A stretch of 56,574 bases of DNA from Lachnoclostridium sp. An196 (GTDB taxonomy: Bacteria; Bacillota; Clostridia; Lachnospirales; Lachnospiraceae). The DNA lies in the NCBI RefSeq assembly GCF_002160135.1, contig NZ_NFJZ01000015.1:1-56574 (forward strand). The letters run 5' to 3'. Positions 1 to 8,599 of this stretch are shown here, piece after piece. The notes beneath the pieces were generated by a model, which did not search any database, was not told where the DNA came from, and saw nothing but the letters and a program-made list of their open reading frames with translations. A program made the position numbers and the translations under genes. The number at the start of each line of letters is the position of its first letter. Position 1 is the first letter of the stretch.

Positions 1-2238
1 CGTGACGTTCGTGTATGCTGTCTGAAACGTTGTCAGGAACCACGAACCGACCGTAGACAATGCGGTCTTGACATCCGTCCACCGGGCGGAAAACCACTGT
101 CCGATCCCCGAAAATACTGTCGTTATCGCCGTGTATGCTTCCGTGAATCTATCGGAAAACCACTGTCCGACATTTTGGAAAATCAGAACAATATTTTCCC
201 ACAATCCCGAAAAATACGCCTTTATATTTTCGATCAGTGTGTTAATTGTATTTCTGAACCCCTCGCAATTATCGTATAATAATTTAAAGGCGCCCGCGAA
301 CGGATTCACGATCAGTAATAAAAGCCCCTGCCAATTTGACTTTACGAAATTAACGACCGAATTAAAGGCTGCCGGGATCGTAACCGTAAAAAAATCCGCT
401 ATCGCGCCGAACGCGTTCAGCGCGGTTTCTTTTACCTGCTCCCATACTGCAATCACTTTATTTCGGAAATCCTCATTTGTCGCGAATAATGTGACTAACG
501 CGGCAACAAGCGTTGCGACCAATGTTATAATGATTCCGATCGGATTCGCCGCCATAACAGTATTCAGTATCTTTTGCGCTATCGTGACGCCCTCCGTCGT
601 CGCCTTCCATACCTTTATCGCCGCAATAAGCCCTTGAATCATATTTACAACATTCCACGCCAACATTCCGGCGGCGATTCCTGCTATAATGGAAATGATC
701 GTCGTTCCGTTCTTTGCGACAAACGAAACAAATTCTGTCACTTTTGAAATCACGTTCAATAATATGTTTCGGACGTCTGGAAGTTTTGACTGAACTTCCG
801 AAATAACGTTGCTGATGACGGGCTGCAATTCTTCCCCGATCGGTTTCGCAAGTTCCGCGTTTATATTTCTCCCTAGTCCTTCTATCTGACTTCCGATATC
901 GTCGTATTTCTGTTCATTGATTTTTGACAGGGCGTCCGTTGTGTTCGATATTTCGCCCTGTGTATTTATTAAAGATCGGATCGCGTCCTCTCCTAAATCT
1001 TCCCACTTTGTACCGTAAAGCGTAACGCCTAAAATATTTCTTTGAACCTGATCTTCGCACGAAAACAAGGCGTCGTTTACGATTGTAAATGCTTCCCGCG
1101 CCCCGTCGCCCCCTGCTGTAAATTTCGACTTTAGATCGTCAACGTCAAGCCCTAATTCTTTGAATGTGTCGTCGGCTGTCCCGTCCTTTACCCGGATCCC
1201 GAATTCCTTCACAGCGTCATTCAGGTAATCGATCTGAAATGTTCCGTCTTTCGCTCCGTTGGAGATCATATTGAACATTTCCTGCGCAGAAAATCCCATG
1301 TCGGCATAGTAAACGGCGTATTCTGCCATTTGATCCGCAAGATCTCCGTTCTGATTTAACCCCTTTTGCGCCCCCTGCGCCATAAGGTTATAGGCTTCTT
1401 GCGCTGATATTCCGAATTGCTTCATCATCGCAGTAACACCGCGAACGCCTTCGTTGACGTCTATATCGAATGTATCGCGCATTAACAGGGCGGTTTCCGT
1501 GGTGCTTTCCAATTCATCGTTTGCAAGCCCGGTCTGCTGCTTAACGGTTGCCATAGCGACAGCGATATCTTCGATATTTTCCCCGAAATTGTTCTTGTAA
1601 ATATTCATCAGGCTATCTTCTAAGCCCTCTAGTTCATCATCAGCCGCGCCCGTCTGTGTAACTAAAGTGTTAAACGCTTTGTCGCAATCTGTTTCAAATT
1701 TCGTCGCATATGTAGCCGCCGCTACCAACGCGGATCCGGCTACTGCTCCCGCTTTTGTTATCGCGTCCGCCGCGCTGCTTATAGATTCCTTGAATTCATT
1801 TGACTTTTCTTTCGCTTCGTCTAACTCTTTCCCGGTCAGTTCTGAAGCGCCTTGCAGTCCTTCCATAGCTTTTTCAGCTTGTTTTGACGCTTCTTTCAGG
1901 CTGTCTAATTCCTCGGACGTTTTAATAATTTCCCGCTGCATGGCGCGATATTGCTGTTCCGAAACTTCCCCACGCTCGAACTGCTGCTGAACCTGTTCTT
2001 CCGCTTTTTTTAACGTGTCAAGTTTTTCCGACGTTGCAGAAATGCTTTCAGATAATATTTTTTGTTTTTGCGCAAGAAGTTCTGTATTTTTGGGATCCAG
2101 TTTTAAAAGTTTATCGACGTCCCTTAATTCTGCCTGCAAACTCCTTGTTTGCTTATTAACGTCTTTCAGTGCCTTGTCTAAAGCCGTTGTATTCCCGCCG
2201 ATTTCGATTGTGATTCCCTTAATATTGTTTGCTGCCAT
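1..2238 (-). CDS. Phage tail tape measure protein, 3' part beyond window
   Basis: The frame opens with ATG at 2238 (protein starts MAANNIKGITIEIGG, a typical beginning for Firmicutes tape measure proteins) and stays open for 746 codons to the window edge. The N-terminal few hundred residues are rich in Glu, Lys and Gln and look like coiled coil; further on there are hydrophobic stretches, and near the window edge a repeated W-F-(S/L) plus aromatic pattern (GQWFS then GSWFL), as in the C-terminal repeats of this family. The protein sets tail length and takes part in DNA passage. It follows the tail chaperone genes, the normal position. The rest of the gene lies left of position 1. Confidence 0.9.
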   Translation of the reverse strand, partial: MAANNIKGITIEIGGNTTALDKALKDVNKQTRSLQAELRDVDKLLKLDPKNTELLAQKQKILSESISATSEKLDTLKKAEEQVQQQFERGEVSEQQYRAMQREIIKTSEELDSLKEASKQAEKAMEGLQGASELTGKELDEAKEKSNEFKESISSAADAITKAGAVAGSALVAAATYATKFETDCDKAFNTLVTQTGAADDELEGLEDSLMNIYKNNFGENIEDIAVAMATVKQQTGLANDELESTTETALLMRDTFDIDVNEGVRGVTAMMKQFGISAQEAYNLMAQGAQKGLNQNGDLADQMAEYAVYYADMGFSAQEMFNMISNGAKDGTFQIDYLNDAVKEFGIRVKDGTADDTFKELGLDVDDLKSKFTAGGDGAREAFTIVNDALFSCEDQVQRNILGVTLYGTKWEDLGEDAIRSLINTQGEISNTTDALSKINEQKYDDIGSQIEGLGRNINAELAKPIGEELQPVISNVISEVQSKLPDVRNILLNVISKVTEFVSFVAKNGTTIISIIAGIAAGMLAWNVVNMIQGLIAAIKVWKATTEGVTIAQKILNTVMAANPIGIIITLVATLVAALVTLFATNEDFRNKVIAVWEQVKETALNAFGAIADFFTVTIPAAFNSVVNFVKSNWQGLLLLIVNPFAGAFKLLYDNCEGFRNTINTLIENIKAYFSGLWENIVLIFQNVGQWFSDRFTEAYTAITTVFSGIGQWFSARWTDVKTALSTVGSWFLTTFQTAYTNVT

Positions 2239-2252
2239 ATCGTCGCCCCGTT

Positions 2253-2462
2253 CTACTTCTTGCCTTTATTTCCAAACTTCTCCCGCAGCCTTGCGCGATC
2301 CGGTTTTTCCTGTTTGAAATAAAAGGCGTTTTCTAAATATTCCCGTCCTTCTTTTGTTTGGTTCATGCTATGGATAAAGGCGTCCCGGAAATAATACAGA
2401 TATTCGTCCATTTCCATTTCGCCGATCTCTCGGATATTCAATCCGGTATATTCGACGACCAT
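2253..2462 (-). CDS. Tail assembly chaperone, downstream part (gpT-like)
   Basis: A 69-residue acidic/basic protein between the first chaperone gene and the tape measure gene, where lambda-like phages keep gpT, usually made as a gpG-T frameshift fusion. The ATG at 2462 has a G-rich stretch (GCGGGGG) just upstream that could serve as a ribosome site. Its frame is also open upstream, through the stop of the gpG-like gene (2540) and past it, in the -1 frame relative to gpG. A -1 shift could therefore give a fusion. I found no canonical slippery heptamer in the overlap, so independent initiation is equally possible. Confidence 0.7.
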   Translation of the reverse strand: MVVEYTGLNIREIGEMEMDEYLYYFRDAFIHSMNQTKEGREYLENAFYFKQEKPDRARLREKFGNKGKK

Positions 2463-2539
2463 TCGTTCCCCCGCACTATCCGGCGTATAGAATAATTTGT
2501 CTTTTTCTTCTCCCGTGTGTCCCGGATAGAACGGGATCT

Positions 2540-2875
2540 CTAATTTGGGTTGTTCTGTAACCCGCCGACGAATTTTTCGTAATACTCCCCGATAAACGCC
2601 GTCATTTCCTCAATGTCGTATTCCTCGGCGATCTGCTCCGCTTTAACCCGAACGCCGTTCAAATTGTTGGAAAGACAATCCGCCATAACCGCCGCCATTG
2701 TGTCCATAACGTCGGCGACGTCGGCGTTTTCATCGTCCTGCAGTCTGTTCAGTGCCTGAACCTTTCCGAACGTGTTCTTTGTCGGCATTTTTACCTGCAG
2801 GGCGGTTCCGTCCTTCAGTGTTACGTTTAAATATGTCCTTTTGATTTTGTTGAAATTAAATGATAAATTTGCCAT
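2540..2875 (-). CDS. Tail assembly chaperone (gpG-like)
   Basis: A 111-residue protein directly after the major tail protein and before the tape measure region, the standard place for the gpG-type chaperone that coats the tape measure protein during tail assembly. It starts with MANLSFNFNKIKR and contains a helical, acidic centre (QDDENADVADVMD). The ATG at 2875 has an AGAGAGGATC-type ribosome site. Identification rests mainly on position, size and the partner frame at 2253 to 2462; sequence motifs in this family are weak. Confidence 0.75.
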   Translation of the reverse strand: MANLSFNFNKIKRTYLNVTLKDGTALQVKMPTKNTFGKVQALNRLQDDENADVADVMDTMAAVMADCLSNNLNGVRVKAEQIAEEYDIEEMTAFIGEYYEKFVGGLQNNPN

Positions 2876-2963
2876 GATATGATCCTCTCTTTTCCTGAAT
2901 AAAATAATCCGGCGGCGGACGTTTTAGTCCCGACCGCCGGATCCCTTTTTTCTCCTGCTGCCC

Positions 2964-3779
2964 TTAATCCTGAACCGCTGTCGCCGTAATGATGACGTTT
3001 CCCGTCACGCTTTCGATCGTGACTTTCTTTTCGGCAGCACTCCACGCCGTTTCCGTGATATCCTGACTATTCATTGTAATTGTGGGCGTCTGAATTGTGT
3101 GTGACGCTTCCGCTGTCAGAATCGCTTCCAGTTTTCCGCCCGCGCTTATACTTGTCCCCTCAAACGACGAAGTGACATTCGTCAAATTCTGTTCGACGGT
3201 ATATGTCTGCGGCTCCGGTTCCTCTGCGTCCAAAATTTCCTCGACATAATTAACAAGCGTTCCTTCGCCGTCCAGATTCGGCATAGCTTTAAATTCCGCG
3301 TCAACGACAGTTGCGTCAGACGGCGCAAACGACAGCGTGAAGCCCGCCTGATTCTGACCGACAATCATAACCCATATGTCGCCGTCCTCCGGGTCTACAT
3401 GGTGGAAACAAATAACGTATTTCGCGCCCTTCCTGTTGCCGACGCCGCCGATCTTTGTCTTGCGATATTTTCCGTTTGCCGATACAGAAACGCGGGCAGT
3501 GTCACACAACTTTTCGATTGTGTCCCCGATCAACGTCATAAGCCCCGCCTTCAGCGTGACTTCCTCCGATGTGATAACGGTTTTTGACACTCTCCCCATG
3601 TCGTCCTTCGCTTCGACTACCTCGTTCGTATATTCAAGCGTCGCGCCGTTTTTGATATACGAATACCGGTTTGCTTCTGTGCAGAATTCTTCCGGTTCCG
3701 GGATCTCCTGCCCTTTTTTGAATGTTGCAAGATGAATATAGCCGGATCCCAAAATGATTCTTTCAGGTGCTTTATCCAT
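2964..3779 (-). CDS. Major tail protein with C-terminal Ig-like domain
   Basis: A 271-residue protein that forms the tail tube. The first 185 or so residues resemble phi13/TP901-type tube proteins (IILGSGYIHLATFKKG at the start, a beta-rich centre). From about residue 190 the protein changes to a Thr/Ser-rich beta domain (YTVEQNLTNVTSSFEG to the end, ITATAVQD) like the immunoglobulin-like decorations often added to tail tubes, which project from the virion and may bind carbohydrate surfaces. It lies between the tail completion gene (3803) and the chaperone gene (2875). The tube assignment is strong; the role of the extra domain is inferred. Confidence 0.85.
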   Translation of the reverse strand: MDKAPERIILGSGYIHLATFKKGQEIPEPEEFCTEANRYSYIKNGATLEYTNEVVEAKDDMGRVSKTVITSEEVTLKAGLMTLIGDTIEKLCDTARVSVSANGKYRKTKIGGVGNRKGAKYVICFHHVDPEDGDIWVMIVGQNQAGFTLSFAPSDATVVDAEFKAMPNLDGEGTLVNYVEEILDAEEPEPQTYTVEQNLTNVTSSFEGTSISAGGKLEAILTAEASHTIQTPTITMNSQDITETAWSAAEKKVTIESVTGNVIITATAVQD

Positions 3780-3802
3780 ATCTTTTTTACTCCTTTCCGT
3801 TT

Positions 3803-4141
3803 CTAAAATTTTTGAACGACGTTGAAATCATACGCCGTTTGATACATATTTTCCGACTGGATCGGGGCGGTTGTTTTGTGAAAATCCACGTCAAACAGGA
3901 CTTCGCGTTCGATCCGGCGTTCCAGAATGTGATCCGGTTTCCGGTCAGTATAAAGTTCAATCGAACCGTTTATCCGGCGGATCCGGTTTCCCGTGTCCGT
4001 CCCGCTCTGATCTTCCGAAGAAAAATAAATCAGAAACGGCGGATCCGGCGCCGGATTCTTTTTCGTGTCCCGAAATTCATATTCTGCAATCGGCAGCCCC
4101 AACGCGACCGCCCGTTCGATGATCCGTTCATACTTAACCAT
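3803..4141 (-). CDS. Tail completion/terminator-like protein
   Basis: A 112-residue protein directly upstream of the major tail protein and downstream of the HK97 gp10-like gene. In HK97-type gene order this slot encodes the tail terminator (DUF806 or gpU-type), which caps the tube at its head-proximal end. Visible traits are a short N-terminal helix, a charged centre with strands (GSIELYTDRK) and a C-terminal strand ending YDFNVVQKF. It is 3 bases from its upstream neighbour, showing translational coupling. Function is assigned from position, length and general fold type rather than from a diagnostic motif. Confidence 0.65.
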   Translation of the reverse strand: MVKYERIIERAVALGLPIAEYEFRDTKKNPAPDPPFLIYFSSEDQSGTDTGNRIRRINGSIELYTDRKPDHILERRIEREVLFDVDFHKTTAPIQSENMYQTAYDFNVVQKF

Positions 4142-4144
4142 TGA

Positions 4145-4552
4145 TTAGATCCCCCCGTTCGCGCTCTTTACGGCTTTTTCCACCGCTTCGACCGCCATTT
4201 CCTGCGCTGCCTGTTCAGCGGGCAAAATGTGTTCAAACGCCCGCGTCCTGCTGCCGCTCCGCGTGACGTGTCCCTTTTCCAGTAGGTGCGTTAATTGATG
4301 ATGTTTTCTGTTGTGGACGGAATAGCTTTCGCCTTGTGCGACAGATTCCGTCTTTCGCGCTGTCACACTCCAATCCGGCGTATATTTTCCCGTCCTCTCC
4401 TTGTACGATCCGCCCTTTTTCAGCGTTTCCGCCGTCTTGTCGGCGACCTCTTTCAAATTCTTGTTTATCGCCTTTACGATATCCGCGTTGTATGTTTCCA
4501 ACTGATCGCGGATTGCTTCGTCCAGTTCTTCCGCTTTTACATTAACGACCAT
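4145..4552 (-). CDS. HK97 gp10-like neck/tail-joining protein
   Basis: A 135-residue protein with the family's usual plan: helical N-terminus (AEELDEAIRDQLETYN), a KKGGSYKERTGKYTPDWS segment, then HHQLTHLLEKGHVTR and a C-terminal helix. The Tyr/Lys/Thr-rich centre followed by an HLLE-GH motif is typical of HK97 gp10 family proteins at the head-tail interface. The frame extends to an earlier ATG at 4609, but ATG 4552 is preferred because it overlaps the upstream gene by only 11 bases and begins MVVNVKAEEL, a normal start for the family. Stop is 3 bases before the next gene. Confidence 0.82.
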   Translation of the reverse strand: MVVNVKAEELDEAIRDQLETYNADIVKAINKNLKEVADKTAETLKKGGSYKERTGKYTPDWSVTARKTESVAQGESYSVHNRKHHQLTHLLEKGHVTRSGSRTRAFEHILPAEQAAQEMAVEAVEKAVKSANGGI

Positions 4553-4832
4553 AATTTCCCACGCGCTCCGCCGCATATAGTTCGATTTTTCCGTCTGCCC
4601 GGACGCCATACGTCCGATAAATTGTCAACCGCTTTTTCCCGAATTGAAGTTCCGGCTGTTCGTCGTATTCTTCCGCCCAAACGTCGAACCTGTTTTCCGC
4701 CTTGTACCCATTGACGCCCGCCGCCTGAAATTCATCCCGTCCGATCGGGTAAACCTGTGCAAAAACGGGCGTCTTTTCGTCGTCCGTCTGCTTTTCTCCC
4801 GGATGAATCAGGAATATTTGACATTCTGTCAT
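4542..4832 (-). CDS. Head closure/head-tail adaptor protein
   Basis: A small 96-residue beta-rich protein between the head-tail connector gene and the gp10-like gene, matching the SPP1 gp16-type head closure (stopper) slot. It reads as alternating strands: TPVFAQVYPIGRDEF, ENRFDVWAEEYDE, KRLTIYRTYG. Such proteins seal the connector after packaging and give the tail its docking surface. It overlaps its upstream neighbour by 4 bases (ATGA) and the downstream gene by 11, so the three are translationally coupled. Assigned by position and size. Confidence 0.72.
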   Translation of the reverse strand: MTECQIFLIHPGEKQTDDEKTPVFAQVYPIGRDEFQAAGVNGYKAENRFDVWAEEYDEQPELQFGKKRLTIYRTYGVRADGKIELYAAERVGNYGR

Positions 4833-5158
4833 CCATCCACGCCCCCTTCCGGTTCAGGATCCGGGGCGGCAGTGAAATATTTACTGTCGCCCTTGATTTT
4901 TGTTATGTTCATGTCGTAAATCCCGGATAATATGGGATATGCGTTCGTGTCAATGGAATAGTTTGCCTTGACATACGACAGGACGGCTTCGACGATCAGC
5001 GGATCCGACGGTTCTTTCAGCCAACTATCAGCGACGCCGATTCGTTTTAAATCCGCGATCGCTGTATCAGCAGCGCGGCGGACGTCCTGATCCAGATCGT
5101 CCGCGACTGCTTTCCTTACGCGAAGCCGCGCCGCTTCGTACAGTTTTTCAATCGTCAT
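4829..5158 (-). CDS. Head-tail connector protein (HK97 gp6-like)
   Basis: A 109-residue helical protein immediately downstream of the major capsid gene. It starts MTIEKLYEAARLRVRKA and contains VEAVLSYVKANYSID, a pattern seen in gp6/DNA-packaging adaptor proteins that form a ring below the portal. The C-terminus ends with an acidic/Pro-rich tail (APDPEPEGGVDG). It overlaps the next gene by 4 bases. The family call fits helical content, length and order (capsid, adaptor, stopper). Confidence 0.78.
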   Translation of the reverse strand: MTIEKLYEAARLRVRKAVADDLDQDVRRAADTAIADLKRIGVADSWLKEPSDPLIVEAVLSYVKANYSIDTNAYPILSGIYDMNITKIKGDSKYFTAAPDPEPEGGVDG

Positions 5159-5190
5159 TTATTCCGCCCGCCTTTCTGCCCTGCTGTCTC

Positions 5191-6432
5191 TTACTGCGAT
5201 TCTTCGCCGCTAGTCGTTGTCGCTTTCTTTACGCGGATAAATCCATTCCACGCCGCCACGGAACCGCCCGCGAACATGGACGCCCTGAACGCCGTCTGCC
5301 CGTTCTTGAACTTATAGTCGTCAGAACGACGGACGTCGATATCGGAAAAGACTGCCAGTTCGTAATTCTGTAAATAGCCGTATGCCATTTCATACGCGCC
5401 TTCCGCTGTCGCTGTATTGCTGATAGCAGCACACGCGGAATTGATAACGAACGGAACGCCGTCGATCGTCCCGGTCTGCCCGCGATTTACGATCGTGTAA
5501 ACCTTGCGCCCCTGCTTGTCCCGCAGCTTTGCGAACGCTTTTAAATCCTGCTTGTTCAGGATCAGCGTCGCCACGCCCTCGACTTCCTCGTCTCCGCCGA
5601 AGGAATAGATAATTTCATCCAGTGTTCCATCGTCGATCGCCGTGATTGTATCAATATCCGTCGCCGGATCGATCACGCGCTCACTTTCCTTTGTCGGATT
5701 ATAGAAAATACCTTTTAACTTTGACGTGGAACCGTCCCCGACAAGAATCTGCCGGGACAGATAGCGCCGGATTGCCTTGCTGACGGAACCTTCGATGACG
5801 GAATCATAATCCGCGTTCGGTAATTTCTGCATTTCCTCCGGTTCCTCCGTGTATGCTGTCACTTTCTGCTTTTCGATCGTTGCGTAACCGAAGGACGGTT
5901 CAACGTCGTTGTACGCTCCGCCCTCTGTCGTGCTTCCTCCGTCGTCCGCGCCGTAATCCTTCACGAAGCCGCGTTCGTATGTTTCGCCGCCATTTAACGG
6001 AACGACCTTGACCATATCGATCAGGGCGGAAACCGGGTTTGTCGTCTGATTCAGATCCGGGGCAGTATGAACCACGGGGGCGGTCTGCGAAACAGACAAG
6101 GACGCCCGGACGTTTGGCGTCGCAATACGCGCGGAAAATCTGACGCCCGCGCCCGCTTTAAGTGCGCCGCCGCGTTTGTCAAACGCTTTCACGTCTGCGC
6201 TGCCCTTTTCTCCTTTTTCGCCCGCTCCCGGCGCGGGATCTTCTGCTTCATCCGCGAAACCCTGAAGCTGTTCGCGCTTTTTCGCCTGATCCAGAATGTC
6301 CCGGATATCCTGCGCTTCGGTCAGTAACGCGTCCAATACGTCGCCCTCTGCCGTCTTTGCCGCTGCCCCGATCTCTTTCAGACGCGCGTTCAACTGATCT
6401 TTTGTGCATTTGATAAGTTCTTCGTGTTTCAT
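5191..6432 (-). CDS. Major capsid protein, HK97 fold
   Basis: A 413-residue protein. Residues 1 to about 105 form a charged coiled-coil delta/scaffold domain with an Ala/Gly/Pro-rich linker (FADEAEDPAPGAGEKG), which the adjacent protease is expected to remove during head maturation. The rest is the HK97-type capsid fold: conserved region around LPNADYDSVIEGSVSKAIRR, the catalytic-free core YFNPTKESERV-type loop, and the C-terminal FRASMFAGGSVAAWNGF. It lies directly downstream of the protease and portal genes, the standard order. ATG 6432 has a GGAGA ribosome site. Confidence 0.93.
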   Translation of the reverse strand: MKHEELIKCTKDQLNARLKEIGAAAKTAEGDVLDALLTEAQDIRDILDQAKKREQLQGFADEAEDPAPGAGEKGEKGSADVKAFDKRGGALKAGAGVRFSARIATPNVRASLSVSQTAPVVHTAPDLNQTTNPVSALIDMVKVVPLNGGETYERGFVKDYGADDGGSTTEGGAYNDVEPSFGYATIEKQKVTAYTEEPEEMQKLPNADYDSVIEGSVSKAIRRYLSRQILVGDGSTSKLKGIFYNPTKESERVIDPATDIDTITAIDDGTLDEIIYSFGGDEEVEGVATLILNKQDLKAFAKLRDKQGRKVYTIVNRGQTGTIDGVPFVINSACAAISNTATAEGAYEMAYGYLQNYELAVFSDIDVRRSDDYKFKNGQTAFRASMFAGGSVAAWNGFIRVKKATTTSGEESQ

Positions 6433-6449
6433 GGTTTCTTAATCTCCTT

Positions 6450-7217
6450 TCACAAACTGTTGATAATGATCCGCGCGATTTCGTCGCGCTTTTTATTCTG
6501 ATTCAGTACCGCCGACCGCGCGTCCTGATTATCAGACGTTTTGTTTCTCGCGGCTCCTGCCGCCCACTGGATAACAATATCTTTCGGCACGTTCCGCGCC
6601 CTCGCTACATATCCGCCGGACGCCGCCGCAATCTCGGCAACGCTTTCCGTCGTCTCGATGTTGAAATATTCGGCGGCGTCCCGACCGTTCAGCCATGTTT
6701 CCGCGTCCATAAGGGCGCGGATCTGATCCTCTGTCACGCCCTCTTTGACGTGTTCCATATAGACATTCAGGATCCCTGTCGTGATGACGTCCAGATCGTC
6801 CGCCATTTTCCGCAAGTCCGCCGCGTTTCCCTCTACCAATGCAAACGGATTGTGTATCATCAAAAACGCGTTTGACGGGATTTTCGGCGGCGTATTTCCG
6901 GCGAAGGCAATCACGGACGCAATCGATCCCGCCAGTCCGTCCACTGTCACAGAAACGGCGTTCGTCTCCGCAAAGCGCCGGATCATGTTGTAAATTGCAA
7001 TCCCGGCGAATACGGAACCGCCGCCGGAATTGATATAAATATTCAGGCTTTTCCCCTGCTGTCCGGACAGGAAATTTTTAATTGCTTCCGGGTACTGATC
7101 TTCTTCCTGCCATGCTCCCCACCAGTCCGAAACAATATCGCCATAAAAATATAAATCTGCCGACGTCGCCGTTTCGTTCTTTACCTCGAAACAGTTAAAT
7201 GCTTTCATTTTTGGCAT
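6450..7217 (-). CDS. ClpP-like prohead maturation protease
   Basis: A 255-residue serine protease of the ClpP (S14) type. The ClpP core is seen in order: YINSGGGSVFAGIAIYN near residues 61 to 77, nucleophile Ser at about 98 in DGLAGSIASVIA, and catalytic His at about 122 in FLMIHNPFA. It is expected to cut the N-terminal scaffold domain from the neighbouring major capsid protein. The gene starts inside the end of the portal gene (23-base overlap), a common arrangement. The C-terminal 60 residues after the core are basic and Ala/Arg-rich. Confidence 0.92.
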   Translation of the reverse strand: MPKMKAFNCFEVKNETATSADLYFYGDIVSDWWGAWQEEDQYPEAIKNFLSGQQGKSLNIYINSGGGSVFAGIAIYNMIRRFAETNAVSVTVDGLAGSIASVIAFAGNTPPKIPSNAFLMIHNPFALVEGNAADLRKMADDLDVITTGILNVYMEHVKEGVTEDQIRALMDAETWLNGRDAAEYFNIETTESVAEIAAASGGYVARARNVPKDIVIQWAAGAARNKTSDNQDARSAVLNQNKKRDEIARIIINSL

Positions 7218-8499
7218 TGTCCGCCCCTCCTTTTTTCTCTGTTTTCAGGAAATAGATCCCGTATTTCCGGATCTGATTTTCCGGTATTCCCTCCGGCTCC
7301 TGCTGCCCGCTGTCGCCCGAACCTGCTCCGTCATCCTTTCCTACCTGATAAAGCGATTGATCCCCGGTTTTGACGTAGTTTAGACTTATCATCCGCACGT
7401 CTCCGCCCTCGATCGGTTCGTAATACATCAGTTCCCGGAATTCGTTTATCGTAATGATCCCCCGGTCATAAAGCCCGCCGCCGATCGTCATCCGTGTTTG
7501 AAGTGTCGCATATTGCAGACGGTTCGCGGTAAAAATGATCCGGTTCCCGAATCCGCGTTCCCGCTCTGTCAAAAGTTTGTATGTAAATTCAAGCGATAAC
7601 TGGATCGATATCGGTTCGATCACGTTCTCATAAAACGAATTCCATTCGGCTTCCGTAAATGTGGACGTCAGGATCTTTTCGTTTACTCCGTAATATCTAT
7701 ACACGTTATCCCTTAAATACTGCGACTGTATGACCGGGATATTCGGGGCGGTCTGCTTTACCTCATGGAATGACATGGAATTATCCAGTCCGGCGATTCC
7801 GCCGTCGTTGGACGCTGACATATAGGCTTCCTGAAACTCTTTGACTTTCTGTTTCAGTTCGTCGTCATCAATGAAATTGTTATACTGCAAATAGCCTTTC
7901 AGGTTTGCGGAATTCCTGACCGCTGACCGTAGGGCTTCCCCGGTTGTGTCAAGCAATTCAAGCGTGTTTTTCAACTGATCGTCCGGCGCGGTTCCCATAA
8001 ACCGCTTCTTGTCAAAACGGCTTCGGATGTGGATCACGCTCTGATACGGCAGCGTGTAAAATTTCCCGTCATACTCCCAACGGAACCGGAATAAAAGAAC
8101 GCCGTTTTCATCCTCCCATATCCGCACGTTTGAGACTGTGACCGGGACAATCGACTGAACCCGCATAAAGTCCGGCGTGTAGAATATAATCGCGTATGCG
8201 TTGGAATGATAAACCAGATCCGACGCTATCCGGTAAAGCGCGGAATATGCGTCTGTTTCCGGCGACCAACGAAGCGACAGGATCCGGGACAGATAATCGT
8301 TTCTGACCGCCAGTCCGTCGTCCGTCCGCCGGACGATCTGCGGCTGCAGCTTTCCAACGTTGGACGCGATCGCGTTCGCAATCGCTCCCACGATATCGGA
8401 ATCCGCCAGATTCCCGTTCGCCTGATAATCGCCGCGCAGGGCGAAAAACGGCGAATATTTCGCACGACGCAGATTAAGTAAATCCTTTATCAATCCCAC
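7195..8499 (-). CDS. Portal protein, HK97 family
   Basis: A 434-residue portal that forms the dodecameric DNA channel and docks the terminase. Family signs: N-terminal GDYQANGNLADSDIVGAIANAIASNVGKL, the ALYRIASDLVYHSNAYAIIFY wing, and the clip/crown pattern FTEAEWNSFYENVIEPISIQLS followed by ERERGFGNRIIF. The C-terminus from about residue 385 is a flexible Gly/Asp-rich tail. The start is a GTG at 8499 with a strong AAAGGGGG ribosome site 8 bases upstream. It overlaps the protease gene at its 3' end and is separated from terL by a 100-base gap that holds a hairpin. Confidence 0.92.
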   Translation of the reverse strand: MGLIKDLLNLRRAKYSPFFALRGDYQANGNLADSDIVGAIANAIASNVGKLQPQIVRRTDDGLAVRNDYLSRILSLRWSPETDAYSALYRIASDLVYHSNAYAIIFYTPDFMRVQSIVPVTVSNVRIWEDENGVLLFRFRWEYDGKFYTLPYQSVIHIRSRFDKKRFMGTAPDDQLKNTLELLDTTGEALRSAVRNSANLKGYLQYNNFIDDDELKQKVKEFQEAYMSASNDGGIAGLDNSMSFHEVKQTAPNIPVIQSQYLRDNVYRYYGVNEKILTSTFTEAEWNSFYENVIEPISIQLSLEFTYKLLTERERGFGNRIIFTANRLQYATLQTRMTIGGGLYDRGIITINEFRELMYYEPIEGGDVRMISLNYVKTGDQSLYQVGKDDGAGSGDSGQQEPEGIPENQIRKYGIYFLKTEKKGGADNAKNESI

Positions 8500-8552
8500 G
8501 CTTTCGCCCCCTTTCCTCGCTCAAACTTTTTCTATCTTGCCTTATCATACAA

Positions 8553-8598
8553 AATGAAACCCCGACAGAATGACGAAATTTTCGTCCTGCTGCCGGGG
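8553..8598 (-). terminator. Hairpin directly after the terminase large subunit gene
   Basis: Arms at 8560 to 8568 and 8590 to 8598 (CCCCG-CAG type, one G-T pair) enclose an inner palindrome GACGAAA/TTTCGTC; in the minus-strand direction it is followed by TTTCATTTTG. It starts within 2 bases of the terL stop. It would act as a rho-independent, probably leaky, terminator or RNA processing stop between packaging and head genes. Confidence 0.55.
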
Positions 8599-8599
8599 A

